The translations under genes were made by a program, and so were the position numbers. Positions 52,693 to 63,536 of a stretch of 64,000 bases of DNA are shown in pieces. The stretch is taken from positions 1 to 64,000 of the forward strand of contig NZ_DASQCC010000282.1 in NCBI RefSeq assembly GCF_035634895.1, in the 5' to 3' direction. This stretch comes from Actinophytocola sp035634895 (lineage in GTDB: Bacteria; Actinomycetota; Actinomycetes; Mycobacteriales; Pseudonocardiaceae). The notes below the pieces were generated by a model, which searched no databases, had not been told where the DNA came from, and saw only the letters and a program-made list of their open reading frames with translations. Positions within the stretch are counted from its first letter, which is position 1. Each line of letters opens with the position of its first letter.

Positions 52693-53379
52693 GTGCTCGA
52701 AGTGACCCGGCGCGGGATCTGGTCCACCACGGTCGGCAAGAAGGCCGTGATGGGCGTGACCGGCCTGCTGATGCTGCTGTACGTCGTGGTGCACATGCTG
52801 GCGAACCTGAGGATCTTCCTCGGTCGCGACAGCATCGACTCGTACGCCGTCTGGCTGCGCACCGTCCTCGACGGCGCGCTCGGCTACGCGGGGTTCGTCT
52901 GGATCGTGCGGGTGGGCCTGGTCCTCTGCGTGGTGCTGCACATGACGGCCGCCATCCAGCTGGCGCGGCGGGCACACCGGGCCACCAGCCCGGGCGGCTA
53001 CCAGCACCGCCGCAAGGTCCAGGGCAGCTACGCGGCCCGCACGATGCGTTGGGGCGGCGTGATCCTGGCGCTGTTCGTGGTCTACCACGTCCTCGACCTG
53101 ACGGCCGGGGTGCTCAACCCGAACGGCGTCCACCTCGCCGTGTACGACAACGTCATCGCCGACTTCCAGCACTGGTACGTCACCCTGTTCTACGCACTCG
53201 CCGTTGTCGCGCTCGGGTTTCACATCCGGCACGGGCTGTGGAGCGCGCTGCAGTCGCTCGGCGCGTCCACCGCGGCCCGCCGGCGGCGGATCCAGGCGGT
53301 CTCGGCCGGCGTCGCGGGCGCGATCACCGTCGGCTTCCTGTCCGTTCCCTTCGCCGTGCTCACCGGATTGGTTGGATAG
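52693..53379 (+). CDS. sdhC: Succinate dehydrogenase cytochrome b subunit (Sdh1-type membrane anchor)
   Basis: 228 residues from GTG 52693; TTG 52657 and GTG 52702 are alternatives. Five helices (KAVMGVTGLLMLLYVVVHMLANL; YAGFVWIVRVGLVLCVVLHMTAAIQLARRAH; WGGVILALFVVYHVLDLTAGVL; HWYVTLFYALAVVALGFHIRHGLWSALQSLG; GVAGAITVGFLSVPFAVLTGLVG). Several His in the membrane would bind two haems, as in di-haem Sdh of the Bacillus/mycobacterial Sdh1 type. First gene of sdhCAB. Confidence 0.88.
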   Translation: MLEVTRRGIWSTTVGKKAVMGVTGLLMLLYVVVHMLANLRIFLGRDSIDSYAVWLRTVLDGALGYAGFVWIVRVGLVLCVVLHMTAAIQLARRAHRATSPGGYQHRRKVQGSYAARTMRWGGVILALFVVYHVLDLTAGVLNPNGVHLAVYDNVIADFQHWYVTLFYALAVVALGFHIRHGLWSALQSLGASTAARRRRIQAVSAGVAGAITVGFLSVPFAVLTGLVG

Positions 53380-53382
53380 CAC

Positions 53383-55295
<1,913 letters not shown>

Positions 55296-55299
<4 letters not shown>

Positions 55300-56048
55300 G
55301 GTTCACCCTGCGCATCTGGCGTCAGGACGACGAGTCCGCCGAAGGCGGCCTGCGCGAGTACACCGTGGACGACGTCACGCCGGACATGTCGTTCCTGGAG
55401 ATGCTGGACGTGCTGAACGAGCGGCTGATCGCCGAGGGCGAGGAGCCGGTGGCGTTCGACCACGACTGCCGCGAGGGCATCTGCGGGATGTGCGGCATGA
55501 TGATCAACGGCGTCGCGCACGGGCCGTCCCGCGCGACCACGACGTGTCAGCTGCACATGCGCGCCTTCGCCGACGGCGAGACGATCACCGTCGAGCCGTG
55601 GCGGGCACGCCCGTTCCCGGTGGTGCGGGACCTCGTCGTGGACCGTTCCGCGTTCGACCGGATCATCGAGGCGGGCGGCTACATCAGCACGCCGACCGGC
55701 AGCGCCCCGGACGCCCACGCCGTCCCGGTGCCGAAGGCCGACGCGGACACGGCGTTCGAGGCCGCGGCCTGCATTGGGTGCGGCGCGTGTGTCGCCGCCT
55801 GCCCGAACGGCTCGGCGATGCTGTTCACCGCCGCCAAGACCACGCACCTGTCCCTGCTGCCGCAGGGACAGCCGGAACGGCACGACCGCGCCCTCGACAT
55901 GGTCGCCACCCACGACGACCTCGGCTTCGGCGGCTGCACCAACTCCGGAGAGTGCACCGCCGTCTGCCCCAAGGGCATCCCACTCGAGACGATCGGCCGC
56001 CTCAACCGCGACGTACTCCGCGCGGCGACACGCCCCCGACGCGACTGA
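55296..56048 (+). CDS. sdhB: Succinate dehydrogenase iron-sulfur subunit
   Basis: 250 residues from a GTG that overlaps the flavoprotein stop (GTGA). The [2Fe-2S] site is HDCREGICGMCGMMINGVAHGPSRATTTCQLHM. The [4Fe-4S] and [3Fe-4S] cysteines are in CIGCGACVAACPNGSAM and FGGCTNSGECTAVCPKGIPL. Electron transfer runs from flavin to quinone. The operon ends shortly before a MITE-like remnant. Confidence 0.94.
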
Positions 56049-56074
56049 GACCCGATGCGCCGACGAGCCCACAC

Positions 56075-56153
56075 GGTACGTTACTTGGGCCATACGGCAA
56101 CGCCGCCAGGGACCGCACCGTGAGGTTTCGGGTCACGCGACTCAGGACACTAC
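56075..56153. mobile_element. Remnant of the same MITE-like family (one end)
   Basis: Read on the minus strand it begins TAGTGTCC and contains CTGGCGGCGTTGCCG (15 of 15 identical to the intact element) and GCCCAAGTA (9 of 9), in the same order and at similar spacing. The other end is missing or decayed. It lies between the 3' ends of sdhB and the leucine-rich repeat gene, and again supplies the TAG stop codon of the latter. Confidence 0.7.
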
Positions 56154-58213
56154 GGCCAGCCGATGTCGCCCTCGATCATGCGTTGGGCGAAGGCCCGCGC
56201 CTCGTCGAGGTGCTCGGCGTGCAGGGTGGCGCGTTTGGTACGGAAGTCGTGGTCGGGGTGTTCCTTCCGGTCGGGGTCGTCCTCCAGCTCCGCCATGTCG
56301 AGGTGGGTGAGGAACCCGACCAGCTCGGGGCGTGTCGTGCTCGCCGAGACCAGGGTTTGCCTTACCCGGGCGGGAAAGCCTGCGGAGTACCGCGCGCCGT
56401 GGTACTCGTCGACGATACCGAGGAAGATCGCGTCGAGGTGGGGAAACGCGGCCTGGTCCACGACTTCGGCCGGCAGTGCCGAGCCGTACCTGCGCGCGTT
56501 GGCGTTCCAGCAGTCCTGTTCCAGGTTCAGTTCCAGCAACCGTCGCGCCGCCCGGGATCCGGCCAGTTCGACCAGGCCGTCGTCGCCGATCACGTTGTCG
56601 CGCAGGTTCAGCTCCCAGAGTTGTGGCAGTACCGTCCACGACGCGAGCGCTCGCGCCCCTCGGGAGCCGATGTTGTTGTAGGCCAGCGAGATGCCGTGCA
56701 GGTTGGGCGCTGACGCCGTCGAGGACATGGCTTCGATGTCGTCATCGTCGAGGCCGCACTCGGTGACGTCCAGCGTGCGCAATGTGCGCCAGGCCGGGGC
56801 GTTCGCGAGCTTCGCGGGCCAGGCGCCCACCGGGTTCCAGGACAGGTCGAGGGTGTCGAGCCGTTCGGCCGTCATCAGTGCCGCGACGCCGGCCACGCCC
56901 AGGCCCGTGGCCGCCAGCTTCAGGTGCGTCAGGTTCGCGGCGTTGTCCGGCGACGCCCATGCCTCCGCGCCGGCGTCACCGACCGGCTGGCAGTCAGGGC
57001 GCCCGTAGTAGGGCGAGCCACCCTTGCGGCCGCTCAGGTCGAGGTGTTCCAGCGCGGGCAGCCGTACGTCGGCCAGCAGCCGGGCTCCCTTCGTGCCCAG
57101 CCGGTTGCGGCTCAGGTCGAGGTGCCGCAGGCGTGGGAAGGCGCCGGCGAACTCCGCGGCCGTCACGTCCGTCGCGACCAGGTCCGTGAGCGCCAGCTTC
57201 TCGAAGTGGTCGGGATCGAGGCCACCGAGGACACCCGCGATGGCCGCGTCGCCGATGGGCAGCAGCTCCAGGGTCAGGTCGGTCAGCCGGCGCAGCACGT
57301 CGCTCGCGACGATCGCGTGCACGCCGCGGGCGCCGACTCCCTCGCGGCCCAGCCCCATCCGGGTGCCGCGCACCATGAGGCCACGCAGGCGTGCGAGGTC
57401 GGCCCGCGCGAAGAACGCCTCGCATGCCTCGTCGTCCTCGTCGATGACGTTGCCGAAGTACGGCTTCCACAGCGGTTGCCGGCCGTCCCGTCCGCAGCGG
57501 AAGCCGATCGCCAGGCGGTCGAGCCGGGCCAGCTCCCGGCAGGCGGCCAGCTCCCGTGCCTCGCCGGTGTCGGACACCAGCACCTCGGCGGAGCGCAGCT
57601 CCGGCACGAGGCCCGAACGCAGCAGGTGGACCAGGTCGGGTGCGCGCAGGCCCGCGTGCCGTAGCCGCCACGGCGCGCCGGCGGGCGGGCGGAACGGTGG
57701 CTTCTCGAAGTGCCACATGTCCTCGCGGGTGGTCACGAGGCTCAGGGACTCGATCCTCCCCATGGCCGGGTGGTTGGCGAGGCTCGCGACCACCTCGGCA
57801 TCCCCCCGGGTCAGACCGCCGGTCCGGATGGTCCGCAGGTTCTCCCAGTGGTCCATGGTCTCGACCAGGGCCGCAAGCTGCTCGGCAGCGAACGAGCCGA
57901 GGTCGAGGCGGGTCACACCGCGTACCTCGGGCCGGGAGCGTGGGTCCGGCAGGGGCACGTCGAGGATGCCGTCGTGCGGTGTCCGCAGGTCCAGTGAGCG
58001 GACAAGTCGCCACCCCGGCCTCGGGTGTCCGGCCGCCAGCGCAGCGAGCCAGGACCAGGGCGCCTCACGCACCTCGTCGGGCCACCCGGCGAGCCGCTCC
58101 TCGCACCGTGCGACGAGGTCCGGGTCACGCGCCACGGCGCAGAGGCCACGGAACGCGAGCTTGCCGGGTGGTCCGGCCAGGATCCGGTCGATCTCGGCCT
58201 CGTAGTCGATCAC
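56150..58213 (-). CDS. Leucine-rich repeat protein with N-terminal repeat-companion domain
   Basis: 687 residues. Residues about 1-80 resemble the TIGR02996-type companion domain (AFRGLCAVARDPDLVARCEERLAGWP). At least eight LRRs follow (LRHLDLSRNRLGTKGARLLADVRLPALEHLDLSGRKGG; LDTLDLSWNPVGAWPAKL; LRTLDVTECGLDDDDIEAM; LHGISLAYNNIGSRGARALAS; LWELNLRDNVIGDDGLVELAG). No signal peptide, so it is cytoplasmic. It would act as a protein-interaction scaffold; partner unknown. Its stop TAG is the end of the MITE-like remnant. Confidence 0.88.
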   Translation of the reverse strand: MIDYEAEIDRILAGPPGKLAFRGLCAVARDPDLVARCEERLAGWPDEVREAPWSWLAALAAGHPRPGWRLVRSLDLRTPHDGILDVPLPDPRSRPEVRGVTRLDLGSFAAEQLAALVETMDHWENLRTIRTGGLTRGDAEVVASLANHPAMGRIESLSLVTTREDMWHFEKPPFRPPAGAPWRLRHAGLRAPDLVHLLRSGLVPELRSAEVLVSDTGEARELAACRELARLDRLAIGFRCGRDGRQPLWKPYFGNVIDEDDEACEAFFARADLARLRGLMVRGTRMGLGREGVGARGVHAIVASDVLRRLTDLTLELLPIGDAAIAGVLGGLDPDHFEKLALTDLVATDVTAAEFAGAFPRLRHLDLSRNRLGTKGARLLADVRLPALEHLDLSGRKGGSPYYGRPDCQPVGDAGAEAWASPDNAANLTHLKLAATGLGVAGVAALMTAERLDTLDLSWNPVGAWPAKLANAPAWRTLRTLDVTECGLDDDDIEAMSSTASAPNLHGISLAYNNIGSRGARALASWTVLPQLWELNLRDNVIGDDGLVELAGSRAARRLLELNLEQDCWNANARRYGSALPAEVVDQAAFPHLDAIFLGIVDEYHGARYSAGFPARVRQTLVSASTTRPELVGFLTHLDMAELEDDPDRKEHPDHDFRTKRATLHAEHLDEARAFAQRMIEGDIGWP

Positions 58214-58288
58214 GTTCGTAACCTACTCGCGGTGCCCTGGTCGGTGACGCGACACGTTCGTGTCACCTGGGCCAGAAAGATTCACGCC

Positions 58289-58753
58289 ATGCCGACTGTC
58301 CAGACGCGCGCCGACGAACGGTTCGCCACCGCGATGGCCGTGGTGGTCGGCCGCCTGCCCTGGGGTCTCGCGCGGGTCGTGCCGCCGAGCCTGGCCGGGT
58401 TCGCGGTCATCAACGGGTTCACCTTCGGCGTGGACATCGTGTTGCTCAGCGTCCTGCACTCGGTGGCGGGCCTGCCGCTGTGGCTGTCGGTCAGCACCGC
58501 TTACGCCTGCGCGTTCGGGCTGAGCTACCTCCTCAACCGGGTGGTCAACTTCCGCTCACACGCACCGGCAGCGCCGCAGGTCGCGGTGTACGCGGCGGTG
58601 GTCGTCGTCAACTACCTCGTCTGGATCCTCGGTGTCGGCGCCGGCCTGACCCTGCTCGGCGTGGACTACCGCGTCGCGCGGGTGGTCGCCGGCGGGTGCG
58701 AGGCCGTCTACATGTACTGCGCCATGCGCTGGGTCGTGTTCCGCCGGCGTTGA
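58289..58753 (+). CDS. GtrA-family membrane protein
   Basis: 154 residues with four helices (LAGFAVINGFTFGVDIVLLSVLH; LWLSVSTAYACAFGLSYLLNRVVNFRSH; VAVYAAVVVVNYLVWILGVGAGLTLLG; RVVAGGCEAVYMYCAMRWVVFRRR). The YLLNRxxxF and final WVFRRR pattern fit GtrA/DPMS flippase proteins that move lipid-linked sugars. ATG at 58289. Confidence 0.88.
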   Translation: MPTVQTRADERFATAMAVVVGRLPWGLARVVPPSLAGFAVINGFTFGVDIVLLSVLHSVAGLPLWLSVSTAYACAFGLSYLLNRVVNFRSHAPAAPQVAVYAAVVVVNYLVWILGVGAGLTLLGVDYRVARVVAGGCEAVYMYCAMRWVVFRRR

Positions 58754-58761
58754 CGGGTGCC

Positions 58762-61032
58762 TCACTTCCCGCCCGCCCGCTTCTTCGCCGCGCCGGCCCG
58801 CCGTTCGGTCCGGGCCCGCAGCCGGGTGGCCTCCTGCTCGGCGTGGTGGCTCACGAGACGCTGGGCCAGCACGGGGTGGCCCTTGCGGACCTCCTCGTGC
58901 CGCACCCAGTGCACGCTCGCCGTCAGGTCCTCGCCGAACGCCTCCGGGTTCTGGTAGAAGCCGCGCTCGCTCTCGGGCTTGTCCGCCTCCACGACCAGGT
59001 CGTGCGTCTTCGCCCACGCGTCCTGACGGATGCCGGTGACCAGCCAGGAGACCTCGAGGCCGGCACTCCCGCCCGCGATGGCGAAGGCGTTGTCCGTCAG
59101 CTTCTCCGCGATGTACACGCCTGCCTGACCACCGACGCAGGTGAGCTGGTAGCGGAAGTCGGTGGCGAGCGCCTCGACCCAGTCCGGCAGGGTCACGGTG
59201 GCCCTGCCGTCCTTGCCGCAGGTGACGTTGCCGCTGTAGACCACGGCCCGCTCGTCCGACTCGACGGTGGCGTGCGCGAGGGTGCGGTTCTTCGGGTCGC
59301 GAGGGTGGTCGATGACGAACCGCTTGTCGGTGGCCGTGAAGGTCCCGGTTACGGAGACGGCGCCGCTGAACGTGGCGGCCTGGGTACCCGAGGCGAACAG
59401 GGCGTTCCCTCGGCCGAAGATCTGCACCGCGTTCACGTCGTTGCCGCTGAACGTGCAGATGGCCGAGCCCGAGGACGCGCTCGTCACCGACAGCGAGGCA
59501 GTGCTGTTCCCGGTGGCGGCCAGGCTCAGGCCGTTCGAGGAGAAGGCGGCGACCGAGGACACGTTGAAGTTGCCGGGAATGGTGACCGCGCCGGTGTCGC
59601 CGTCGATGCCGAGCCGGAGCTGCCACGCCCGCGTGTTGGCCCTCGTGGTGGTGTAGACGTTGAAGCGGCTCTGCCCGGGGTTGTCGTCCATCTCGAGGGT
59701 GACGGCCGGCCGGTTCGTGTCGATGTAGGACCAGTCGCTGTTCGAGTCGTTGTGGTAGCCGTTGTACGACAGGCTGCTCCACGTCGTGTTCCCGCTGAGG
59801 AACAGCATGTTCTGCCGGACACCGCTGTTCGCGGTGACGTGCAGGGCGTGGCTGGGGGTCGCGGTGCCCTGCCCGATCCGCCCGTTGACCGCGTCCACCG
59901 TGATCGGCTCGGTGCCGTCGGTGCGGCGGGCCACGATGGTGTTGGCGGTCAGCGCCAGCTTGCCGATGCCGCCGCCGATCGCGCCCAGCTCCAACGACGC
60001 GCCCGCCGGCCCCGCCGACAGCCGTAGGCCGCCCGCGTTGGACCCGATGGTGAGGCGGTCGGCACCCGACCAGAGACGCGCGCCGCCGTCCGCTGCGTAC
60101 CAGGTCCAGCGTTCGCCCGCCGTCGGGTTCTCCACGAACGCGCCGGTGGTCCGACTGGCGAAGGAGAACCCACCGGTGGGCCCGCCACTGTGGACCTCGT
60201 TGCCCTCCACGTGCAGAACCCGGCGCGGCGGCGTGCCATGCAGGCCGACCCCCACACTGCCGCTGCTCGGCTGCAACGCCAGGTTCCCGTCCGCCGCCAG
60301 CACCGGCTGCACGGTTCCGTTGGACGCCAGCAGGTTCAACGCCACCCCACCACCGTCGGTGGCACGCAGTTCCCCGGCCGGCAACTGGTCGACCGTCGCG
60401 GGCGGCCCGGCGGTCGCCCGCGGGCGACGCAGCTCCACCCGCCCCGCGGGGATCCCGGCCGACCGGCGGTGCTCCGCGGTCAGCGCCGCGACCTGACTCT
60501 GGTCCCCCAGGATCACGTGTGCCAGCACCACCTGCTCCCCCGTGTCCGGCACCTCCGCCGCCAGCTGGAGCCGCAGCCACGGCGCGTGGATCAACGTGGG
60601 CGCGTTCCCGGTCGAGCTGGGGTCGACGACCTCTCGCCACGTGACGGTCAGGTACCGGTCCCCGGTCAGGCCGGCACTCGACACCACCACGCCGTCCGCG
60701 GTCACCGGCACCGTCGGCACGTTCATGACCTGGGTGGGGTCGACCGTCGGGTCGGTGATCGCGAACCCACCCACCGCCAGCGAGATGAGACGGCCGGCCG
60801 AGTCCGCCGCCACGCCGGGCATGACCGTCAGGCTGGTCGGGGTCGGCGCACCCGTCACGGACAGCCCCTCGGCCACGCCCCAGGAGTGGAACGACGAGAA
60901 GCCGATCTGGTCGTGGCGCATCAGATACGACTCCACGTCGACCAGGCTCTCGCCGTGTGACGTGGCACCCGTGCGCACCGTGTTGGTACTCGTGTTCATG
61001 TACTCGGTGCGCACCAGGGGCAAACTCGTCAT
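58762..61032 (-). CDS. Tail-fibre-like repetitive protein with C-terminal FVIDHP domain
   Basis: 756 residues. The N-terminal about 230 (TGATSHGESLVDVESYLMRHDQIGFSSFHSWGVAEGLSV) looks like a baseplate- or fibre-attachment domain. The middle carries Gly/Ser/Thr-rich beta repeats (GNLALQPSSGSVGVG; TANTIVARRTDGTEPITVDAVNGRIGQG). The C-terminal DKRFVIDHPRDPKNRTLAHATVESDERAVVYSGNVTCGKDGRATVTLPDWVEALATDFRYQLTCVGGQAGVYIAEK is a conserved trimeric-fibre tip domain. No signal peptide. No phage tail genes are adjacent, so it may be a domesticated fibre or part of a contractile injection system. Confidence 0.8.
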   Translation of the reverse strand: MTSLPLVRTEYMNTSTNTVRTGATSHGESLVDVESYLMRHDQIGFSSFHSWGVAEGLSVTGAPTPTSLTVMPGVAADSAGRLISLAVGGFAITDPTVDPTQVMNVPTVPVTADGVVVSSAGLTGDRYLTVTWREVVDPSSTGNAPTLIHAPWLRLQLAAEVPDTGEQVVLAHVILGDQSQVAALTAEHRRSAGIPAGRVELRRPRATAGPPATVDQLPAGELRATDGGGVALNLLASNGTVQPVLAADGNLALQPSSGSVGVGLHGTPPRRVLHVEGNEVHSGGPTGGFSFASRTTGAFVENPTAGERWTWYAADGGARLWSGADRLTIGSNAGGLRLSAGPAGASLELGAIGGGIGKLALTANTIVARRTDGTEPITVDAVNGRIGQGTATPSHALHVTANSGVRQNMLFLSGNTTWSSLSYNGYHNDSNSDWSYIDTNRPAVTLEMDDNPGQSRFNVYTTTRANTRAWQLRLGIDGDTGAVTIPGNFNVSSVAAFSSNGLSLAATGNSTASLSVTSASSGSAICTFSGNDVNAVQIFGRGNALFASGTQAATFSGAVSVTGTFTATDKRFVIDHPRDPKNRTLAHATVESDERAVVYSGNVTCGKDGRATVTLPDWVEALATDFRYQLTCVGGQAGVYIAEKLTDNAFAIAGGSAGLEVSWLVTGIRQDAWAKTHDLVVEADKPESERGFYQNPEAFGEDLTASVHWVRHEEVRKGHPVLAQRLVSHHAEQEATRLRARTERRAGAAKKRAGGK

Positions 61033-61164
61033 CTCTCACTCCTCGTCGGCCGGCGACTCCCGAGCGCACGGTGGCAGAACCGGTTCGCAATCCGTCGACA
61101 ATCCGTGGACAACCGGCCGGACCGCCGACTGGTGCCCGGCGGCCGAGCCCGGTACAACCGGTGT

Positions 61165-62031
61165 ATGCCCGAGCGTGTCGACCCGCACACCGCGGTGACG
61201 CGTGAGCTGCTGGTTCGCTACCTGGACGCGTGGACGCCGGCCGTGCTGCGGTCACCACGCGGCGCCACCTACGTCGAGGCCGGCAGCGCCGACTTCGCCG
61301 CGTCCGCGCTGCGTGTGTTCGGCGAGTTCGCCGACCGGCTCGCCGGCCACAGCCTGGACGTCGTGCTCCTGTGTACCGGCGCGCTCCGGGAGCCGGACAT
61401 CCCGCCGGGACTGTCGCTACGGTCCGTCGACGACCCCGCGGACCTGACCGTGGCCGGCCCGGTGCTGGCGCACCTCGACGTCCTCGCCGGCACGCTCGAC
61501 GAGCCGGCCGTGTGGCGGCTGGTCACGGCCCTGGGGCCGGGCAGGGCACGGGAGGTGCTGGTCACGCTGCCGCCGGCCACCACCGCGGAGGTCGCCGGCC
61601 ACCGGACGCGACTGCGGGAGGCCGGCCTGCCGTGCGCGGTCACCGTGGAGCTCGCCGACGACGCCGGACACACCCAGCTGCTGCTGTTCGCCACCGACAG
61701 CGACAAGCACCTCACGACGTTCAAGAACGAACTCTGGGCCGCCGACGAGTTCGCCGGCATCCGCTACCGGGACCCCCACGACCCCGAGCACACGATGATC
61801 GACATCTCCCTCAACCCGCAGTTGCTGCCGCTGCGCCGCGTACTGCTCGACGAGCTCGCGAGGCGCGGCACCCGCACGGTCGCCGACCTCCAGCGACACA
61901 CCCTCCACGAAACCATCTACCGCCCGACCGACACGATCGATGTGCTGACCGTGGCGGCCACCGCGGGCGCCATTACCCGCGAGCCGCCGAAAGGTCGCAT
62001 GTCGCCACGGACGGTCGTGCGCAAACCGTAG
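61165..62031 (+). CDS. Hypothetical protein
   Basis: 288 residues from ATG 61165. An N-terminal alpha/beta region (SLDVVLLCTGALREPDIP) leads to a C-terminal helical and strand region (HTQLLLFATDSDKHLTTFKNELWAADEFAGIRYRDPHDPEHTMIDISLNPQLLPLRRVLLDELARRG, then TLHETIYRPTDTIDVLTVAATAGAITREPP). I do not recognise the family. It begins 132 nt from the start of the divergent tail-fibre-like gene. Confidence 0.65.
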   Translation: MPERVDPHTAVTRELLVRYLDAWTPAVLRSPRGATYVEAGSADFAASALRVFGEFADRLAGHSLDVVLLCTGALREPDIPPGLSLRSVDDPADLTVAGPVLAHLDVLAGTLDEPAVWRLVTALGPGRAREVLVTLPPATTAEVAGHRTRLREAGLPCAVTVELADDAGHTQLLLFATDSDKHLTTFKNELWAADEFAGIRYRDPHDPEHTMIDISLNPQLLPLRRVLLDELARRGTRTVADLQRHTLHETIYRPTDTIDVLTVAATAGAITREPPKGRMSPRTVVRKP

Positions 62032-62114
62032 AAAGCTCGGGCGACGCAACCTGAAAGACGCGCCTTCGCCGGGCATTCGGTAGAAAGGAACGAAAGGACG
62101 GACGGAGGGCTTCC

Positions 62115-63395
62115 GTGGCGACGCCGACCTGGGAGCACCGGCCGGGCACCGCGCCCCGGCTGGTCCACGTGACCGCGACGGCACGCGACGGCGAGGTGGC
62201 CGGCCTGCTGCGTGGCCTGGTGCCCGCGCAGGCCGCGGCCGGCGTGTCGGCCGGCTGGGCGGTGCTCGGCACCGACGCCGTCTTCCTTGCCTTCACGCGG
62301 TATCTGCACCATCTGCTGCACGGGCGGGCCGACGCGCTGACCACCGAGCGGCTCGCGGCGGCGATGCCGCACTACCGCTCGGTGCTCGAGCCGCAGGCGG
62401 CGTGGCTCGCCGCGCGGCTCGCGCCCGGCGACACCGTGGCGTTGCACGGGCCGCAGACCCTCGGTATGGCGCCGGTTCTCGCCGACGCCGGGCTGCGCAC
62501 GGTGTGGCACTGCCACTCCGGCACCACCGACGAGGAGGCCTCCGGTCCGGCCGCCGTGTGGGACGCGTTCCGCACCGAGCTGTCCACTGTGGACGCCGCG
62601 GTGAGCACGCTGCCGGAGTTCGCGCCGCGGGCGCTGCCGGCCGCGCGGCGGCACGTCCTGGCGCCCGCGGTCGACCCGGACGCCCCGAGGAACCAGGTGC
62701 TCTCCGGCGCCGAGGTGACCGAACTGCTCGCCGGCCTCGGCCTCACCGCGAAACGCGCCGGAAAGGTGTTGCAGGACCGGCCGCTGCCGGCCGACGCGCC
62801 GATGGTGTTACAACTGTCCCGCTGGGCGCCGCTCAAGGACATGGCCGGTGTGCTGCGTTCCGTTCCGGAGCTGTCGGCCGGGACCCACGTCGTGCTCGCC
62901 GGGCACGACCCCGCCGAACCGCCCGGCGATCCCGAGGGCCAGGCCGTGCTCGACGAGGTCGTCGAGCTGTGGTCCGGATTGTCCCCCGCGGACCGATCCA
63001 GGGTGCACCTGGTCTCACTGTCCACACAGGACCAACGGGCGGCGAACGCGTTGCAGCGGCGAGCGGACGTCGTGCTGCAGAAGAGCCTCGCGGAGGGCTT
63101 CGGCCTGACCGTCACCGAGGCGATGCTCAAGCGTCGCGCGGTCGTCGCCGCCGACGTGGGCGGGCTGCGCCAGCAGATCTCCCCGGGGCACAACGGGATG
63201 CTGGTGAACCCCCGCGACCCCGGCGAGGTGGCGGACGCGGTCCGTGGCCTGCTCGACGACCCGTTGGGACGCCGCAGGCTCGGCGCCCACGCCGCCGCGT
63301 CCGTCCATCGGCGCTACCTGATGTCGCGGCTGGTGGCCGAGTACCGACTGGTGGCCGCACCCGACCCCCTCAATCGAGCAAGCGACGCGGCGTAA
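62115..63395 (+). CDS. Family 4 glycosyltransferase, trehalose-synthase-like (TreT group)
   Basis: 426 residues, GTG start. GT-B fold of the GT4 family: the C-terminal SLAEGFGLTVTEAMLKRRAVVAADVGGLRQQISPGHNGMLVNPRDPGEVADAV holds the catalytic E-x7-E (EGFGLTVTE). The central R/K pair lies in LQLSRWAPLKDM. It resembles the trehalose glycosyltransferring synthase group or other retaining transferases; substrate uncertain. No anomer-specific neighbours. Confidence 0.85.
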   Translation: MATPTWEHRPGTAPRLVHVTATARDGEVAGLLRGLVPAQAAAGVSAGWAVLGTDAVFLAFTRYLHHLLHGRADALTTERLAAAMPHYRSVLEPQAAWLAARLAPGDTVALHGPQTLGMAPVLADAGLRTVWHCHSGTTDEEASGPAAVWDAFRTELSTVDAAVSTLPEFAPRALPAARRHVLAPAVDPDAPRNQVLSGAEVTELLAGLGLTAKRAGKVLQDRPLPADAPMVLQLSRWAPLKDMAGVLRSVPELSAGTHVVLAGHDPAEPPGDPEGQAVLDEVVELWSGLSPADRSRVHLVSLSTQDQRAANALQRRADVVLQKSLAEGFGLTVTEAMLKRRAVVAADVGGLRQQISPGHNGMLVNPRDPGEVADAVRGLLDDPLGRRRLGAHAAASVHRRYLMSRLVAEYRLVAAPDPLNRASDAA

Positions 63396-63452
63396 CGGTA
63401 GGACGGCCCTCTAGCCCGATAGCACCAACTTGCCCCGATACCTCGCATTCAT

Positions 63453-63481
63453 TTGAGACGTTCGACTGATCGGCCTAGTCT
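63453..63481 (+). promoter_or_regulatory. Candidate promoter of the SARP gene
   Basis: TTGAGA (63453-63458), 17 nt, then TAGTCT (63476-63481), a good vegetative sigma-70-like spacing about 55 nt ahead of the GTG start. Confidence 0.45.
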
Positions 63482-63536
63482 GCGTAATAGGTGGTCGGCG
63501 CGTCATCACAACCTGTCACAGCTTCGGAAGACGACC

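Noticed and set aside
58556..61258. A 900-residue minus-strand frame overlapping the tail-fibre-like gene
   Set aside because: Composition is Arg/Gly/His-rich; the alternative frame at 58762-61032 has coherent beta-repeat and tip-domain sequence.
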